A DNA stretch of 64,000 nucleotides from Prolixibacter bellariivorans ATCC BAA-1284 (GCF_000621705.1 NZ_JHXO01000012.1:62001-126000); one strand, 5' to 3'. Positions 42,297-52,381 are shown, counted from the stretch's first letter. A program made the numbers and translations. The notes: generated by a model not told the origin, from the sequence alone.

Positions 42297-42781
42297 ATTG
42301 AAAAATCAAAAGATTTAACTTTTACAGGAATTATCTTCAATGAAAACCAAATTAGTGCGGTCATACCATAGCAAGAGCATTTCCCATGTTTTATCACCAA
42401 CCGGTAAGCTACAATGATTGATGATTTAATATACTTTAAATAAAGCTGTTAGTCAACATCATCGGTATCAAGCCCTAACAATTGGTAAAAAAAGTACCGG
42501 GAAAGACCTTCTGTCTTTCAAATGTTTATGCTACTGTTAACCTCAATAAACAGTATGACATAAGCAGGAAAAAAAGCTACCATCCAACAAGCTAACTGTC
42601 AATATGTATACAATGGGTGCAACAGATACTTCCCCGGGTACTTTTAAACCTCTGTTTAACTGGCTCTATGCGAAAGATTCCATATCAGAGTTTACTCGTC
42701 GAGACAGACCACGTCCTTCGTCTTATAAATCACACCGTTGACAGGTGCCGGATTCGAAGTAACCGTGATTGTCTACCTTCA
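42297..42781. other. Intergenic region between nagB and the GH16-like gene
   Basis: About 485 bases. It probably carries a promoter for the nagB-to-nagX part of the locus. On the minus strand just after the upstream stop there is a 25-codon open stretch (reading in part TSNPAPVNGVIYKTKD) without a start, perhaps a coding remnant. No clear -7 box was fixed. Confidence 0.4.
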
Positions 42782-43513
42782 TTACAATATCTTAAAATCA
42801 CTCACAATCAATTCATTGTTTTGATTGTCGCTGGGATACTTGCCGCGGAATAACCAAAGGTTGATTTTTAATCTCAGGTTCTGAGATGTTGGAATATCTT
42901 CTCCGGTATAAGTCCAGGTTTTCACCACATCTTCTTCCGGGGGCGTTAAGCTTTCTCCGAGATACGAGCCAAATTTGATTGAATCTTTCTGCCAATCGAA
43001 AAAATGCGTTGAGTAATCGTCTTTCAACGGCAGATTGAATCTCACTTTGTTACCTGCAGTTGAAGAGGGCTGAACGGCAAACTGACAATTATCGTTATTC
43101 GCGTCTCCCCATTTAGAAACTTCAATATCGATTTCCTGCACATCAGTCTCGTACGCAAATAAACCGGCGACTACATTTTTATCTAGTTCATCTACGCGAC
43201 TATCCAGGAAAAAAACATATTTATGGTAACCATAGGTATTCCAAAGCGAGACTTTTGCACAATACCATTTTCCGTCACGTTGAGTTATTTTTAAATGCAT
43301 CCGCCCCTGATCGTCGACCCAAACATTGTCTTCGGAATTGGAAAAATAGTTTGGCCCAGGTCCCACGGTATTATCGTTCGAGTCTTCAACGACCCAATCG
43401 TATCCCGCAAATGAGATTATCCTTGCTCCTTGTTGGACAGGTAAATCACCGGATGTTTCCTTTTTGCACGAAACAAATGCAAACAGAAATATAAGTAGCA
43501 TGTACTTTACCAT
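42782..43513 (-). CDS. GH16-like lipoprotein, copy 2
   Basis: 243 residues. MVKYMLLIFLFAFVSC gives a lipobox with Cys16. It parallels copy 1 along its length: SFAGYDWVVEDSNDN, GPGPNYFSNSEDNVW, LKITQRDGKWYCAKVSL and the catalytic QEIDIEVSKW at 126-135 (E127, D129, E131). Identity to copy 1 is roughly half by eye. It follows the SusD/FAS1 genes closely (62 bases) and so belongs to the upper, sigma/SusCD-led part. It is likely an outer-membrane, surface-exposed endo-acting enzyme that makes oligosaccharides for SusCD import (inference). Confidence 0.8.
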   Translation of the reverse strand: MVKYMLLIFLFAFVSCKKETSGDLPVQQGARIISFAGYDWVVEDSNDNTVGPGPNYFSNSEDNVWVDDQGRMHLKITQRDGKWYCAKVSLWNTYGYHKYVFFLDSRVDELDKNVVAGLFAYETDVQEIDIEVSKWGDANNDNCQFAVQPSSTAGNKVRFNLPLKDDYSTHFFDWQKDSIKFGSYLGESLTPPEEDVVKTWTYTGEDIPTSQNLRLKINLWLFRGKYPSDNQNNELIVSDFKIL

Positions 43514-43575
43514 GTTACAAGAACTTAGGATTAGACTACAAGAACTTTTCAGCCCCTGTAGTCTAATTTTATTAA

Positions 43576-45048
43576 TTATTGAACAGTAATCGCGACATCG
43601 AACGGATTAATGCTACCTCCATCCCTATCTTCTACAGATACGGTAAAGCTATCATCAGCCGAACTGGTACCGGAATGCACATACACAATGTTGCCGGTGT
43701 CAATGTCTAATTGAGTGAACTTACTACCGTCGGTCAATGTTTGTGTTCCCATTATCAACCACCCGTTTAAAGGAGCAGACTCCAGTGTATAGATAATGTC
43801 GGCCGGAGCGGCTCCACTCATCTCAAGTTCGGCGCTTTTAAGAACAGCAGAACCTCCGTTTTCAACTGAAAAACCGGTATTAGTTCCCATTGCCAGGTTA
43901 CTGTTACCCGAAGAGAAAACAGCAATCAGCATCGGCGGTACATCCTTGGGATTTTCTTTCGAAATGAGATCATTGGTTTCGTTTCCTCCCGGCTCACCAT
44001 CAATTTTAATTGCAATTTTTCCAGGATTCTGCAGTTTTCCGGCCACATAATCGGAGCAATCCCAACTAAACACTGAAACCTTGCTTGTTATCAGATGCGA
44101 TATCTCATTCGGATCGGAATCGGGAGCATTGTTCCAGGTCATCGAAGTCTCAGACCATGTTGTATCCGGAACATTGTACAAGCTCAAACGCAATCCTTTT
44201 CCATGTGTGAAGTTCACACCCACATCGACGAAAGCCTGTCTTAAATTGCCGGTTTTAGTAATGTCCTTCAAATCGAACATCAGGAACGTTCTTCGGTCGT
44301 AATCTCCGGAACCATCCACATCTTTCACTTTAAGAAGAATATCAGAACCATAATTGACATCTTTACTTGCTCCGCCATTTATATAAGTATCCTGGATAGC
44401 GTAAATTGTATCGGTTTCCAGCGATGGATTTGTAATATCAGTCGTTCCGGTTACTGCCGAATAATAAACAAGAGCAGGAGAAATATCGATGACTCCGTTC
44501 GTGGGTTCCAGGTTGGAAGTTACAATCGTCCAACTCTGGTTTGTTCCCTGATTGATCACCCCCTGATAGTTGTTATTCCGGGATAAATACATTTGTTGAC
44601 CGTTTTCTGTCTCAAAAGCAACCGGAAAACTAACGGTATAAAATGTACTATCCGTAAACAGTATTTTCTGAGGAATGATATGATACAACAAGATATTTTT
44701 CAATATCGGTACCGGAATATCGCTAATACTACTATAATTATTGGCAGCCAGATAATCTCTGAATGCACCGTTACGAGGCGCGATAAATGTTTTTTTATCT
44801 GCTCCGGAATACATATCCTCCAATCCGGCAGCTGTAATAGCATCCTTCAAGAATGACAGGGAATCTTGTTGCTGAATATATTCCCAGGCTGTCATGTTTA
44901 AGCTCGGATTCGTATTGCTGTGCTGATACTCAAAGTCTGGTTGAATTTCGCAACGTGTAAGAACCAGCATGAGCAAACTTGAAGCCACCATTATTCTAAC
45001 CAGGTAAGCCCCATAGAAATATATCTTATTTTTTTTCATTATACTCAT
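43576..45048 (-). CDS. Surface lipoprotein with FAS1, DNRLRE-like and cadherin-like modules
   Basis: 490 residues (ATG at 45039 also possible). A lipobox ends VLTRC near residue 33. Residues about 50-185 form a fasciclin (FAS1) domain (FLKDAITAAGLEDMYSG, TFIAPRNGAFRDYL, LLYHIIP). Residues about 215-375 look like a DNRLRE beta-sandwich (DTYINGGASKDVNYGSDILL, TWSETSMTWNNAP). Residues about 385-490 are a cadherin/CSPG-like repeat ending VSVEDRDGGSINPFDVAITVQ. It has the position of SusE/F-type glycan-binding lipoproteins, right after SusD. Role: probably surface glycan or adhesive binding (inference). No catalytic motif is seen. Confidence 0.8.
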   Translation of the reverse strand: MSIMKKNKIYFYGAYLVRIMVASSLLMLVLTRCEIQPDFEYQHSNTNPSLNMTAWEYIQQQDSLSFLKDAITAAGLEDMYSGADKKTFIAPRNGAFRDYLAANNYSSISDIPVPILKNILLYHIIPQKILFTDSTFYTVSFPVAFETENGQQMYLSRNNNYQGVINQGTNQSWTIVTSNLEPTNGVIDISPALVYYSAVTGTTDITNPSLETDTIYAIQDTYINGGASKDVNYGSDILLKVKDVDGSGDYDRRTFLMFDLKDITKTGNLRQAFVDVGVNFTHGKGLRLSLYNVPDTTWSETSMTWNNAPDSDPNEISHLITSKVSVFSWDCSDYVAGKLQNPGKIAIKIDGEPGGNETNDLISKENPKDVPPMLIAVFSSGNSNLAMGTNTGFSVENGGSAVLKSAELEMSGAAPADIIYTLESAPLNGWLIMGTQTLTDGSKFTQLDIDTGNIVYVHSGTSSADDSFTVSVEDRDGGSINPFDVAITVQ

Positions 45049-45085
45049 TTTTAACTTAATGAACTGTATTTTACCTAACGAAGAC

Positions 45086-46474
45086 CTACTTGTAATAGTC
45101 GTTTTGTTCCATATTCGGATTCTTATTCAAAACGTTTGTACTGATAGGCCAAACCAGGTTTCCTTCGTCACTCAACCCATTTAAAGGCTGCATGGTAGAA
45201 ATAGCTCGTCCGGTTCTGACAAGATCGAACCAACGATGACCTTCAAAACATAGTTCGACTGATCTTTCGTGCAAAATGGCAGACTCCAAGTCACCATATT
45301 TGTCGGCAGCTTCCTGTTCCGTATTAAAAGCTGGCAATCCGGCCCTGGTCCGAATTTTATTCAACAGATTCAGGGCTTCATTGATATTTTCAACTCCTCC
45401 AAGTTGTGCTAATGCCTCAGCGCGAAGCAACATGATATCAGCCAGCCTGATAAGAACAATATCCTGATGTGACTTAGAAGGATCTTCATCGTTCACTCCT
45501 TTACCCAGAAATTTCCAAATTGCTTTCGGATCGGAAAGGGTTGTATCGTAAACATAAGGAATACGCCGATCACCCGATTCGTAAGAAGCTTTAAATTTTT
45601 CGGAAGGAGTATAAATGGCATATGAGCCAAGTGCATAAAGAACACGCAGCAGATTCGTTTGCTCATCGTTATAGCCAACTTCAAAAATGCTTTCCTTTGA
45701 ATAACCGTCAGTAAAAATCTTGCCCCAGTCATCCATACTCGAGACCAATGAATACAGAGGGTTATTCAGCACCAGCTGAGATGAAGCAACTGCTTCGCTA
45801 TATTTGTGTCTCCACATATAAACCTCGGTAAGCAAGGCGTTCGCCGTTCCCTGCGTAACCATAATCCGGTCCTTTTCGTTATTAAATTTTTCAACGCAAT
45901 TGGTAGCGGCATACGTCAGATCTTGTTCAATCTGATCAAGAACCTGTTCCTTATCCGTTTTTGTCACGAAAATATCCTGAGCAGTAGAAGTATAAGGTTC
46001 GGTGATTAACGGGACGTCACCCCATACGCGAACCAGATAGAAGTATGCGAGTGCACGTAAAGCCTTCGCCTGACCGACTAATTGAGCACCACCACTTGGA
46101 TCGTCTTTGTATACATCGGGAATGTATTTGATGGCATAGTTTGCCCGACTAATCATTCTGTATAACGCAGACCAATCAGCAGAGCTAGCGGACTCACTCA
46201 GGTTATTCTGCATCAAAATCAATCCTTCTCCGGATTGGTCAGTTTGCACGTTGTCGGCCCGTCCTTCGCCCCAGTAAGCGAAATCAACTCTAAAAACGGA
46301 TTGGGCTGCGTTGTAGATTCCATAGACTCCCGCCTGTGCATCACTTTTTGTTTTATAAAATCCCTCAGCAGAAAAACTACTAACCGGGCTTTTATCGAGT
46401 ATATTATCTGTACAGGCTACCACCTGGACCAGAAGAATAATTACGACAGTTAATTTGATATATTTCATTTTCAT
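45086..46474 (-). CDS. susD: SusD/RagB-family glycan-binding lipoprotein
   Basis: 462 residues; ATGs at 46474 and 46468 are both possible. Lipobox Cys near residue 21 (LLVQVVAC). TPR-like helices (WSALYRMISRANYAIKYIPD, GQAKALRALAYFYLVRVWGD) and the C-terminal RHWFDLVRTGR-type segment (FEGHRWFDLVRTGRAI) are typical of SusD. It covers the mouth of its SusC partner and hands over oligosaccharides. It starts 11 bases after the SusC stop. Confidence 0.93.
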   Translation of the reverse strand: MKMKYIKLTVVIILLVQVVACTDNILDKSPVSSFSAEGFYKTKSDAQAGVYGIYNAAQSVFRVDFAYWGEGRADNVQTDQSGEGLILMQNNLSESASSADWSALYRMISRANYAIKYIPDVYKDDPSGGAQLVGQAKALRALAYFYLVRVWGDVPLITEPYTSTAQDIFVTKTDKEQVLDQIEQDLTYAATNCVEKFNNEKDRIMVTQGTANALLTEVYMWRHKYSEAVASSQLVLNNPLYSLVSSMDDWGKIFTDGYSKESIFEVGYNDEQTNLLRVLYALGSYAIYTPSEKFKASYESGDRRIPYVYDTTLSDPKAIWKFLGKGVNDEDPSKSHQDIVLIRLADIMLLRAEALAQLGGVENINEALNLLNKIRTRAGLPAFNTEQEAADKYGDLESAILHERSVELCFEGHRWFDLVRTGRAISTMQPLNGLSDEGNLVWPISTNVLNKNPNMEQNDYYK

Positions 46475-46485
46475 TGCCTCCGGAA

Positions 46486-49400
46486 TTAAAATTTAACATT
46501 TAAACCCATAATAAATGTGCGGCTCTGTGGGTAAGCTCCATCATCGATGCCTAACCGCAAACCACTATATGAGCTCACTTCCGGGTCGTATCCGGTATAA
46601 TGCGTCCATGTCACCAGGTTTTGTCCGGTTACATAAAGACGTAATCCACTAATTTTCAACTTATCGGTAATCGCGTTAGGAAAATCGTAAGCCAGGTTAA
46701 CATTTTTCAAACGGATATAGGAGCCATCCTCGATCCAACGATCAGACACCCGGTTGGTATTTCTCATTGGGTCGCCACGGGTCGGTTTCGGGTAATTGGT
46801 TACATCACCCTGTTCTCTCCAGCGGTTCAGCGCATCGGTCGAAACATTGTTGTATGAATTCACCCAGTTCCTCATAAAATTCAGGTTACTGTAGATATCA
46901 TTTCCATAAGAGAACTGGAAGAAAACATTCAAACTAAAATTCTTATAGCTTAACTCGTTGTTCAGACCACCCGTGAATTTAGGTTGCGCGTCTCCGATAA
47001 TTTGCCTGTCGCTATCGTCGATGATGTGATCACCATTTAAATCTTCCCAAATTACATCGCCTCCTTTAAATTCTTTTCCGTTAGACGATCCCATTCTTAC
47101 ATGATCAACATTGTCTTCATCCCTGGAATAAACGCCCATCGATTTCCATCCGTAGAAAACACCGATGGGTTCGCCTTCCTTCAGAATATGGTATGAACCA
47201 TTTTGAATAAAACCATTCGTCAATATATCCTCGGGAAGACTGACAACTTTGTTTCGGTTAAAACTGATATTGAAACTGGTGTTCCATTTAAAGGCTTTCA
47301 CAAAGTTGTAGGTTGTCAGCGATAGCTCCAGACCCTTGTTCTGAATTTCACCAATGTTCTTGGTGATGTAGTTAAAACCGGTCGTTTCCGGAATAGGAAC
47401 AGCAAACAAAAGGTTGGATGTATTTTTAACATACACATCGCCTATGAATGATACCCGGTTATTCAGCATCGTCAAATCCATACCGGCGTCATACTGCGTA
47501 GTAGTCTCCCAGTGCAGAGCCGAGTTAGGCATCACAGTTGGTGACGCACCGGAATTATCCAGATAATTGGTTCCAATGGCAAATTCTCCCTGCGAAGTAT
47601 AGTTTCCGATGGCTTCGTTACCGGTTTGTCCAACACTGAAACGCAGTTTACCATCGTCAAAGAAATTCAGATCCTTTACAAAAGGCTCATCTGAAAAACG
47701 CCATGCGGCAGAAGCTGATGGAAAATAACCGAAACGGTTGTCTTTACCAAAACGGGAAGAACCGTCGGCTCTGAAGTTTGCTTCGAAAAGATATTTACTT
47801 TTATAGTCATAGGTCAAACGACCGAAATAGGAAGCCAGACTGTGTCCATAGGTTACGTTGACTGCCTGGTTGGAAATGGTACCAGCACCATTGAGTGTAT
47901 GAATGTTATCACTGGCAAAGTACATTCCGTCCAGACCGGTCACTTCGGTTTTCCATTCCTGCGTACTAAATCCGGCCATGGCCGAAAGGTGATGTACATC
48001 GTTGAACGACTTGGTGTAGGTCAGGTAGTCGTCGTTTGCCCAGGTCAGGTTATTGGTAGAGCGAACAGCTCCGCGGTTATACCCTGCCCGATAATCGACG
48101 GTTGTCGGATAGAACTCGTCCTCTTTCATGTTAATGAAATCGAGACTCAAATTAGCCCGGAATTTCAGGCCCTTTAGAAGCTCGTATTCCAGGTATTGGT
48201 TACCAATGATACGATTTGTCGTATTCAGGTGCGTAACCTCTTCGGCCAATGCCACCGGGTTACGTTTTCCGAAGAAATAATTAATGGGTGAACCATCGGG
48301 GAAAGTCAGCGAATATGTCGGAGGCCGGACCAAAATAGCGACCACCAGACTATTGTTCCCGGTACCGCCAGCATTAATACGATTGTTAACACCGTGCGTA
48401 TACGAAACGCTCTGGCCGATTTTCATTTTATCGGAAACCGTGAAATCGGTATTCAACCTAGAAGTGATTCGTTTGTAATTCGAAGCCAGGAAAATACCAT
48501 CCTGATCCAATACTGATGTACTGAAGGCATATTTCGAATTTTTGCTTCCTCCGGCAACCGAAAAATCTACCTGGCTTTGTTTGGCAGTACGATACATTAC
48601 ATTTTGCCAGTCAACATCGCCGTTGTTGCGAGGGCTGAGCGAATCGACTACCGTCCAGCTTGGTTCGGTCGGAGTCGTTGCCCCGTTATAGTAGTCCAGG
48701 TTACGATATGCATCGGTAACGACCTGACGCCATTGAGTCGCATTCAACACACTGAGGAAGCGGGTAATTTTACTGTATCCCATAGAAGCATTAATACTTA
48801 CTTTCGCTTTACCTGCTTGTCCGCGCTTGGTAGTAATCAAAATTACACCGTTAGCAGCACGGGCACCGTAGATTGAAGTGGAAGCGGCATCTTTTAACAC
48901 TTCTATTGACTGAATATCAGATGGATTGATATCAGCCAGCGGATTTAATCCGTGTGAATTCCATCCGTTTAACTGAGATAACGAATTGGTCTCAACGGGA
49001 ACTCCGTCGATAACATAGAGCGGACTGTTTCCTGAATTCAGGGAAGACTGTCCGCGAACAGTTACAGTGATTCCATCACCGGGGGCACCGGAATTAGAAA
49101 CCACCTGAACACCAGCTGCGCGTCCCTGCAAAGCCGACATCACATCTTTTACTTTTGAATTCTCGACCGACCCCATATTCACCGATACAATCGAACCGGT
49201 CAGGTCGCGCTTTTTCTGAATACCATATCCAACCGCCACAATCTCGTTCAGCGATACAGCCGAATCCTCCAACACAACATTCAGCATGTTCTTCCCGGTG
49301 ATGTCCACCTCTTTGGTCTTCATCCCCACAAAGGAGAATTGCAGCATCCTGGTTTTTGAAGGCACATTGATACTGAAATTCCCGTTTGTATCGGTTATCG

Positions 49401-49878
49401 TACCGGTAGTGGTTCCAACCACCCGAACGTTGACACCTGGTATGGGCTCTCCGTTACTGTCGAGCACGACACCAGACACCTTCCTTTCCTGGGGCTGGGT
49501 AGACTGTTGTGGAGGAGCTTCTCTCTCCCTGAGAATCACCTGGTGATCCCGAATATCATAAGCAACGCCGGTCTCAGCACAGATTTGCTCCAAAACATCA
49601 TAGATATTTTTATTTTCAATGTTCAGAGAATACTTTTTGGAGTAATCGAACAAATCGTCCTTGTAAATAAATACGTAGTCAGTTGATTGTTCCACGGCTT
49701 TGAGAACTTCCCGTATATTAGCATTTCTGAAATTGAATGTCAGATTGCTTTCCTGCGAAAAGCTTTTTCCGAAAGCCACAACTACAAGAAAAGTTAGTAG
49801 TAAGGTTAATTTCATCTTTCGAAAAGTTGTACGATTACTTTTCAAGCATAAGATATGCTCTAATCGCGTTTTTTTCAT
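46486..49878 (-). CDS. susC: SusC-family TonB-dependent outer-membrane receptor with STN domain
   Basis: About 1130 residues. A long N-terminal leader is followed by an STN domain (LTFNFRNANIREVLKAVEQS, about 45-115), which signals to FecR, then the carboxypeptidase-regulatory module (VSGVVLDSNGEPIPGVNVRV), the TonB-box/plug (SVENSKVKDVMSALQGRAAG) and the barrel ending in NVKF. The STN domain and the adjacent FecR and ECF genes make a classic trans-envelope switch. ATG 49878 (MKKTRLEH) is preferred to one four codons upstream. It should import oligosaccharides from the polysaccharide cut by the GH16, lyase and GH20 enzymes. Confidence 0.94.
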   Translation of the reverse strand: MKKTRLEHILCLKSNRTTFRKMKLTLLLTFLVVVAFGKSFSQESNLTFNFRNANIREVLKAVEQSTDYVFIYKDDLFDYSKKYSLNIENKNIYDVLEQICAETGVAYDIRDHQVILREREAPPQQSTQPQERKVSGVVLDSNGEPIPGVNVRVVGTTTGTITDTNGNFSINVPSKTRMLQFSFVGMKTKEVDITGKNMLNVVLEDSAVSLNEIVAVGYGIQKKRDLTGSIVSVNMGSVENSKVKDVMSALQGRAAGVQVVSNSGAPGDGITVTVRGQSSLNSGNSPLYVIDGVPVETNSLSQLNGWNSHGLNPLADINPSDIQSIEVLKDAASTSIYGARAANGVILITTKRGQAGKAKVSINASMGYSKITRFLSVLNATQWRQVVTDAYRNLDYYNGATTPTEPSWTVVDSLSPRNNGDVDWQNVMYRTAKQSQVDFSVAGGSKNSKYAFSTSVLDQDGIFLASNYKRITSRLNTDFTVSDKMKIGQSVSYTHGVNNRINAGGTGNNSLVVAILVRPPTYSLTFPDGSPINYFFGKRNPVALAEEVTHLNTTNRIIGNQYLEYELLKGLKFRANLSLDFINMKEDEFYPTTVDYRAGYNRGAVRSTNNLTWANDDYLTYTKSFNDVHHLSAMAGFSTQEWKTEVTGLDGMYFASDNIHTLNGAGTISNQAVNVTYGHSLASYFGRLTYDYKSKYLFEANFRADGSSRFGKDNRFGYFPSASAAWRFSDEPFVKDLNFFDDGKLRFSVGQTGNEAIGNYTSQGEFAIGTNYLDNSGASPTVMPNSALHWETTTQYDAGMDLTMLNNRVSFIGDVYVKNTSNLLFAVPIPETTGFNYITKNIGEIQNKGLELSLTTYNFVKAFKWNTSFNISFNRNKVVSLPEDILTNGFIQNGSYHILKEGEPIGVFYGWKSMGVYSRDEDNVDHVRMGSSNGKEFKGGDVIWEDLNGDHIIDDSDRQIIGDAQPKFTGGLNNELSYKNFSLNVFFQFSYGNDIYSNLNFMRNWVNSYNNVSTDALNRWREQGDVTNYPKPTRGDPMRNTNRVSDRWIEDGSYIRLKNVNLAYDFPNAITDKLKISGLRLYVTGQNLVTWTHYTGYDPEVSSYSGLRLGIDDGAYPQSRTFIMGLNVKF

Positions 49879-49920
49879 AATTTTGTACAATTAGTAGGTT
49901 ATACACAAAATTTGCTAATC

Positions 49921-49955
49921 TTAGGCTGGATGAGGATGCCGCCTCACCAGCCTAA
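49921..49955. terminator. Two-tier perfect hairpin at the FecR stop
   Basis: TTAGGCTGG/CCAGCCTAA and TGAGG/CCTCA pair with one unpaired A, spanning the FecR stop codon. It probably ends or attenuates transcription between the regulator genes and susC. Confidence 0.75.
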
Positions 49956-51154
49956 TTTTTCATTATCTCATAATTATCTTTTCCTATTTGAACTATTTTC
50001 ACCGAAGCGGTTTGTGACAACACATCCATCACTTCGTTTTTCTTTTCCGTTAACATCAGCTTTCCGGAAATCTTTAGCATGCCGACCATCGGATCCTGAA
50101 AGGAGATACGGATATTATAAAAACGTTCGAGTTTTCGGGTTACCCGATTGAAGTCTGAACTGGCAAACTTCAGCATACCATCTTTCCAAAGGATATAATT
50201 CTCCACATCCACTTGCCTAACTTTTGTTTCCTCATTATCGCGATTGTATGCCGCCATTTGGTTTGGCACTAAATCAATTGACTTATCAAACAACCCGGCG
50301 TTGTTTTGCCGAATGCGAACTTTTCCTTCGGCCAGTGTTGTTTCATATACATTATCCGAAGGATAGGCCGACACATTAAAATGAGTTCCTAAAACTTCTA
50401 TATTGATATCGGTAGTCTGTACAATAAACGGATGTTTCGCATCCTTATGTACCTCGAAATATGCCTCGCCGACGAGGAATACTTCCCTGTGCTTTCCTTC
50501 AAAAACATCGGGATAAATGAGGCGGCTCCCAGCGTTCAGGTAAATCTTCGTTCCGTCGGATAACAGCATCTCTGACGTTTTTCCGTAAGGAACGATAAGC
50601 TGGTTCATCTCATTCTCTTTGCTGCCGGGCGTATCTTCCGATGAGGCCACCTGAATGGAATCGTTAATCACCAGTTTCTTGTCGCCGGCCGGGTAAGCAA
50701 AAGTCGATTTGTCTTCCGCCAATTTGATGTGTTGCCCATTAGGACGAATGAGTGTTGTCATCTGCCCTGAAGGCTGGCCGGAAATTTCCTGGGAAAGGAA
50801 GCGTTGATCCCTGTTGTCCTTCTTGTAAAAAAGTAATGCACCGATGGAGAAGAACAGCAAAGCTACTGCCGCGTAACGCGAAACAACAGCAACCAGTTTA
50901 ATTGTCCGGTGGCCCGATTGTCTCCGCTCTATTTCTTTGAGAATACCAGAGAAAAGCATAATCTTCTGACTTTCGGAAAGATCGCTATCGATGGTGCGAA
51001 ACTTTCCAACCACTTTTCGGGCCAGTCGAAGATTGGATTTTTCTTCAGGATGCTCTCGAAGGTAATTCTCCCAATAGCGTTCGATGCCTTCATCGGGATG
51101 AAATACCCAATCGATAAAGCGTTTATCTTCTAAAAACTGACCAATCTTGTCCAT
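49952..51154 (-). CDS. FecR-family anti-sigma factor
   Basis: 400 residues. A cytosolic N-terminal part (about 1-88) holds the sigma-binding region. A single membrane helix lies at about 91-109 (AAVALLFFSIGALLFYK). The periplasmic FecR domain contains IVPYGKTSEMLLSDGTKIYL (about 188-207) and GEAYFEVHKDAKHPF. A DUF4974/STN-like C-terminal domain (FNRVTRKLERFYNIRISF) ends the protein. It holds the ECF factor inactive until SusC-STN signals that substrate is present. It lies between the sigma and susC genes in the canonical order. Confidence 0.92.
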   Translation of the reverse strand: MDKIGQFLEDKRFIDWVFHPDEGIERYWENYLREHPEEKSNLRLARKVVGKFRTIDSDLSESQKIMLFSGILKEIERRQSGHRTIKLVAVVSRYAAVALLFFSIGALLFYKKDNRDQRFLSQEISGQPSGQMTTLIRPNGQHIKLAEDKSTFAYPAGDKKLVINDSIQVASSEDTPGSKENEMNQLIVPYGKTSEMLLSDGTKIYLNAGSRLIYPDVFEGKHREVFLVGEAYFEVHKDAKHPFIVQTTDINIEVLGTHFNVSAYPSDNVYETTLAEGKVRIRQNNAGLFDKSIDLVPNQMAAYNRDNEETKVRQVDVENYILWKDGMLKFASSDFNRVTRKLERFYNIRISFQDPMVGMLKISGKLMLTEKKNEVMDVLSQTASVKIVQIGKDNYEIMKN

Positions 51155-51479
51155 TAACTTTTATGCTTTTAATAGAAGGGACAGACAACTTCATTTTATG
51201 GACAGGATTTTTTAACTTTTTTTTAAGAAAACGAGTACTTTTTTCACAAACAAACCACAAAGCACTGATTATATGCACATTTCAAAACCACCCAAAATGA
51301 GAAAATAATTCAGAAATGTCATAGAGTATTTCAATTACCCCCAATGAAAAGCATTCAGCTTAGGAAAAAATGAAGACTATTATGGAAAGCACCACGCAAA
51401 ATCGCCAGCAGAACAACATGAAAATTGAAAAAGATATAGCATACCCCCTTCGAAACATTGAGTTAACATGTCTGTAGAT
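51155..51479. other. Intergenic region between ECF sigma and FecR genes
   Basis: About 325 AT-rich bases. Such spacing between sigma and FecR is longer than usual. Long A/T runs at 51205-51245 precede the FecR start. No gene was recognised; a FecR promoter is likely but was not fixed. Confidence 0.4.
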
Positions 51480-52100
51480 TCAGACCCGGCTGGAAGATGC
51501 ATTGGTGTTATAGGAGAGCAAAAACAGCAAAAGTAAATCGGGATAATCGATGCTTTCGCGAACCGACTTAATGGCTCGGTAGACCTGCTTTCGGACTGAT
51601 TCAATGGAAATTCCCAGCATCGAAGAAATTTCAGCATATTCGAGACTCAAGTTGAACCTCAGATAAATAATCTCTTTTTGTTTGGCAGGCAGATCGGTAA
51701 TAATCTTTTTCACCTTTTCCAACACCATGTTACTGGCTTCTTCTTCCATGTACTGCTCCTCAAAGCTGTATTGTACATCGAACATGTCTACATCGTTAAT
51801 CTGGCGTTTTTCCAGTCGCCGATGCTTTTGCAGTTTTCGTATCAGTACCCTTTTCAAGGCGACAATCAGATAGAGTCGCAGGTTCCTGGTGATGTTGGAT
51901 TTCTTACGCTTGTCGTACAGATCGAGAAAAACTTCCTGGATGGAATCTTTGACCATGCCTTCATCCGGACTCAGCTTACTTCCATAGCGATATAAATCGT
52001 CGATAAAAAGATTATAAAGTTCAGCAAAAGCTTCTTTATCATCCTCTTGGACAATTTGCTCCCATAAAATATGAATCCTTTCCATTCCGGACAGAGACAT
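51480..52100 (-). CDS. ECF-type RNA polymerase sigma factor
   Basis: 206 residues. Region 2 is seen as FAELYNLFIDDLYRYG with DSIQEVFLDLYDKR (about 20-70), and region 4 as LPAKQKEIIYLRFNLSLEYAEI with SIESVRKQVYRAIKSVRE (about 138-182). No region 1 or 3, as expected. It should direct transcription of the downstream FecR/SusCD operon. The C-terminus LLLLFLLSYN is the usual hydrophobic end of the Bacteroidota ECF group tied to FecR. First gene of the locus. Confidence 0.92.
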   Translation of the reverse strand: MSLSGMERIHILWEQIVQEDDKEAFAELYNLFIDDLYRYGSKLSPDEGMVKDSIQEVFLDLYDKRKKSNITRNLRLYLIVALKRVLIRKLQKHRRLEKRQINDVDMFDVQYSFEEQYMEEEASNMVLEKVKKIITDLPAKQKEIIYLRFNLSLEYAEISSMLGISIESVRKQVYRAIKSVRESIDYPDLLLLFLLSYNTNASSSRV

Positions 52101-52381
52101 GCTGTAAATACCAAATTAGTTTTCCCTTTTCCACAGTAAAGAACGCTAAATTGTTACAATTAAACAATGGTTCACATACTGACAGCCATTATCTTCAATG
52201 CCATTTATAAAGAATACGTCGGAAAAAATCTGAACAAAAGATATGAAATATCCAGCTCATTTTCAAACACTTTGCAGCCACTAAAATTCCTGTTGAAAAC
52301 GATGAAATGAGAGGTGTCGGAATCCCGATTTTAAAAAGAACGCAACTATCCCATCTGCTAAATCAAAACCATTCTATCGGC

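Noticed and set aside
42700-42780. Short minus-strand coding stretch after nothing obvious (reads TSNPAPVNGVIYKTKD)
   Set aside because: No start codon, only about 25 codons; possibly a remnant but cannot be assigned.
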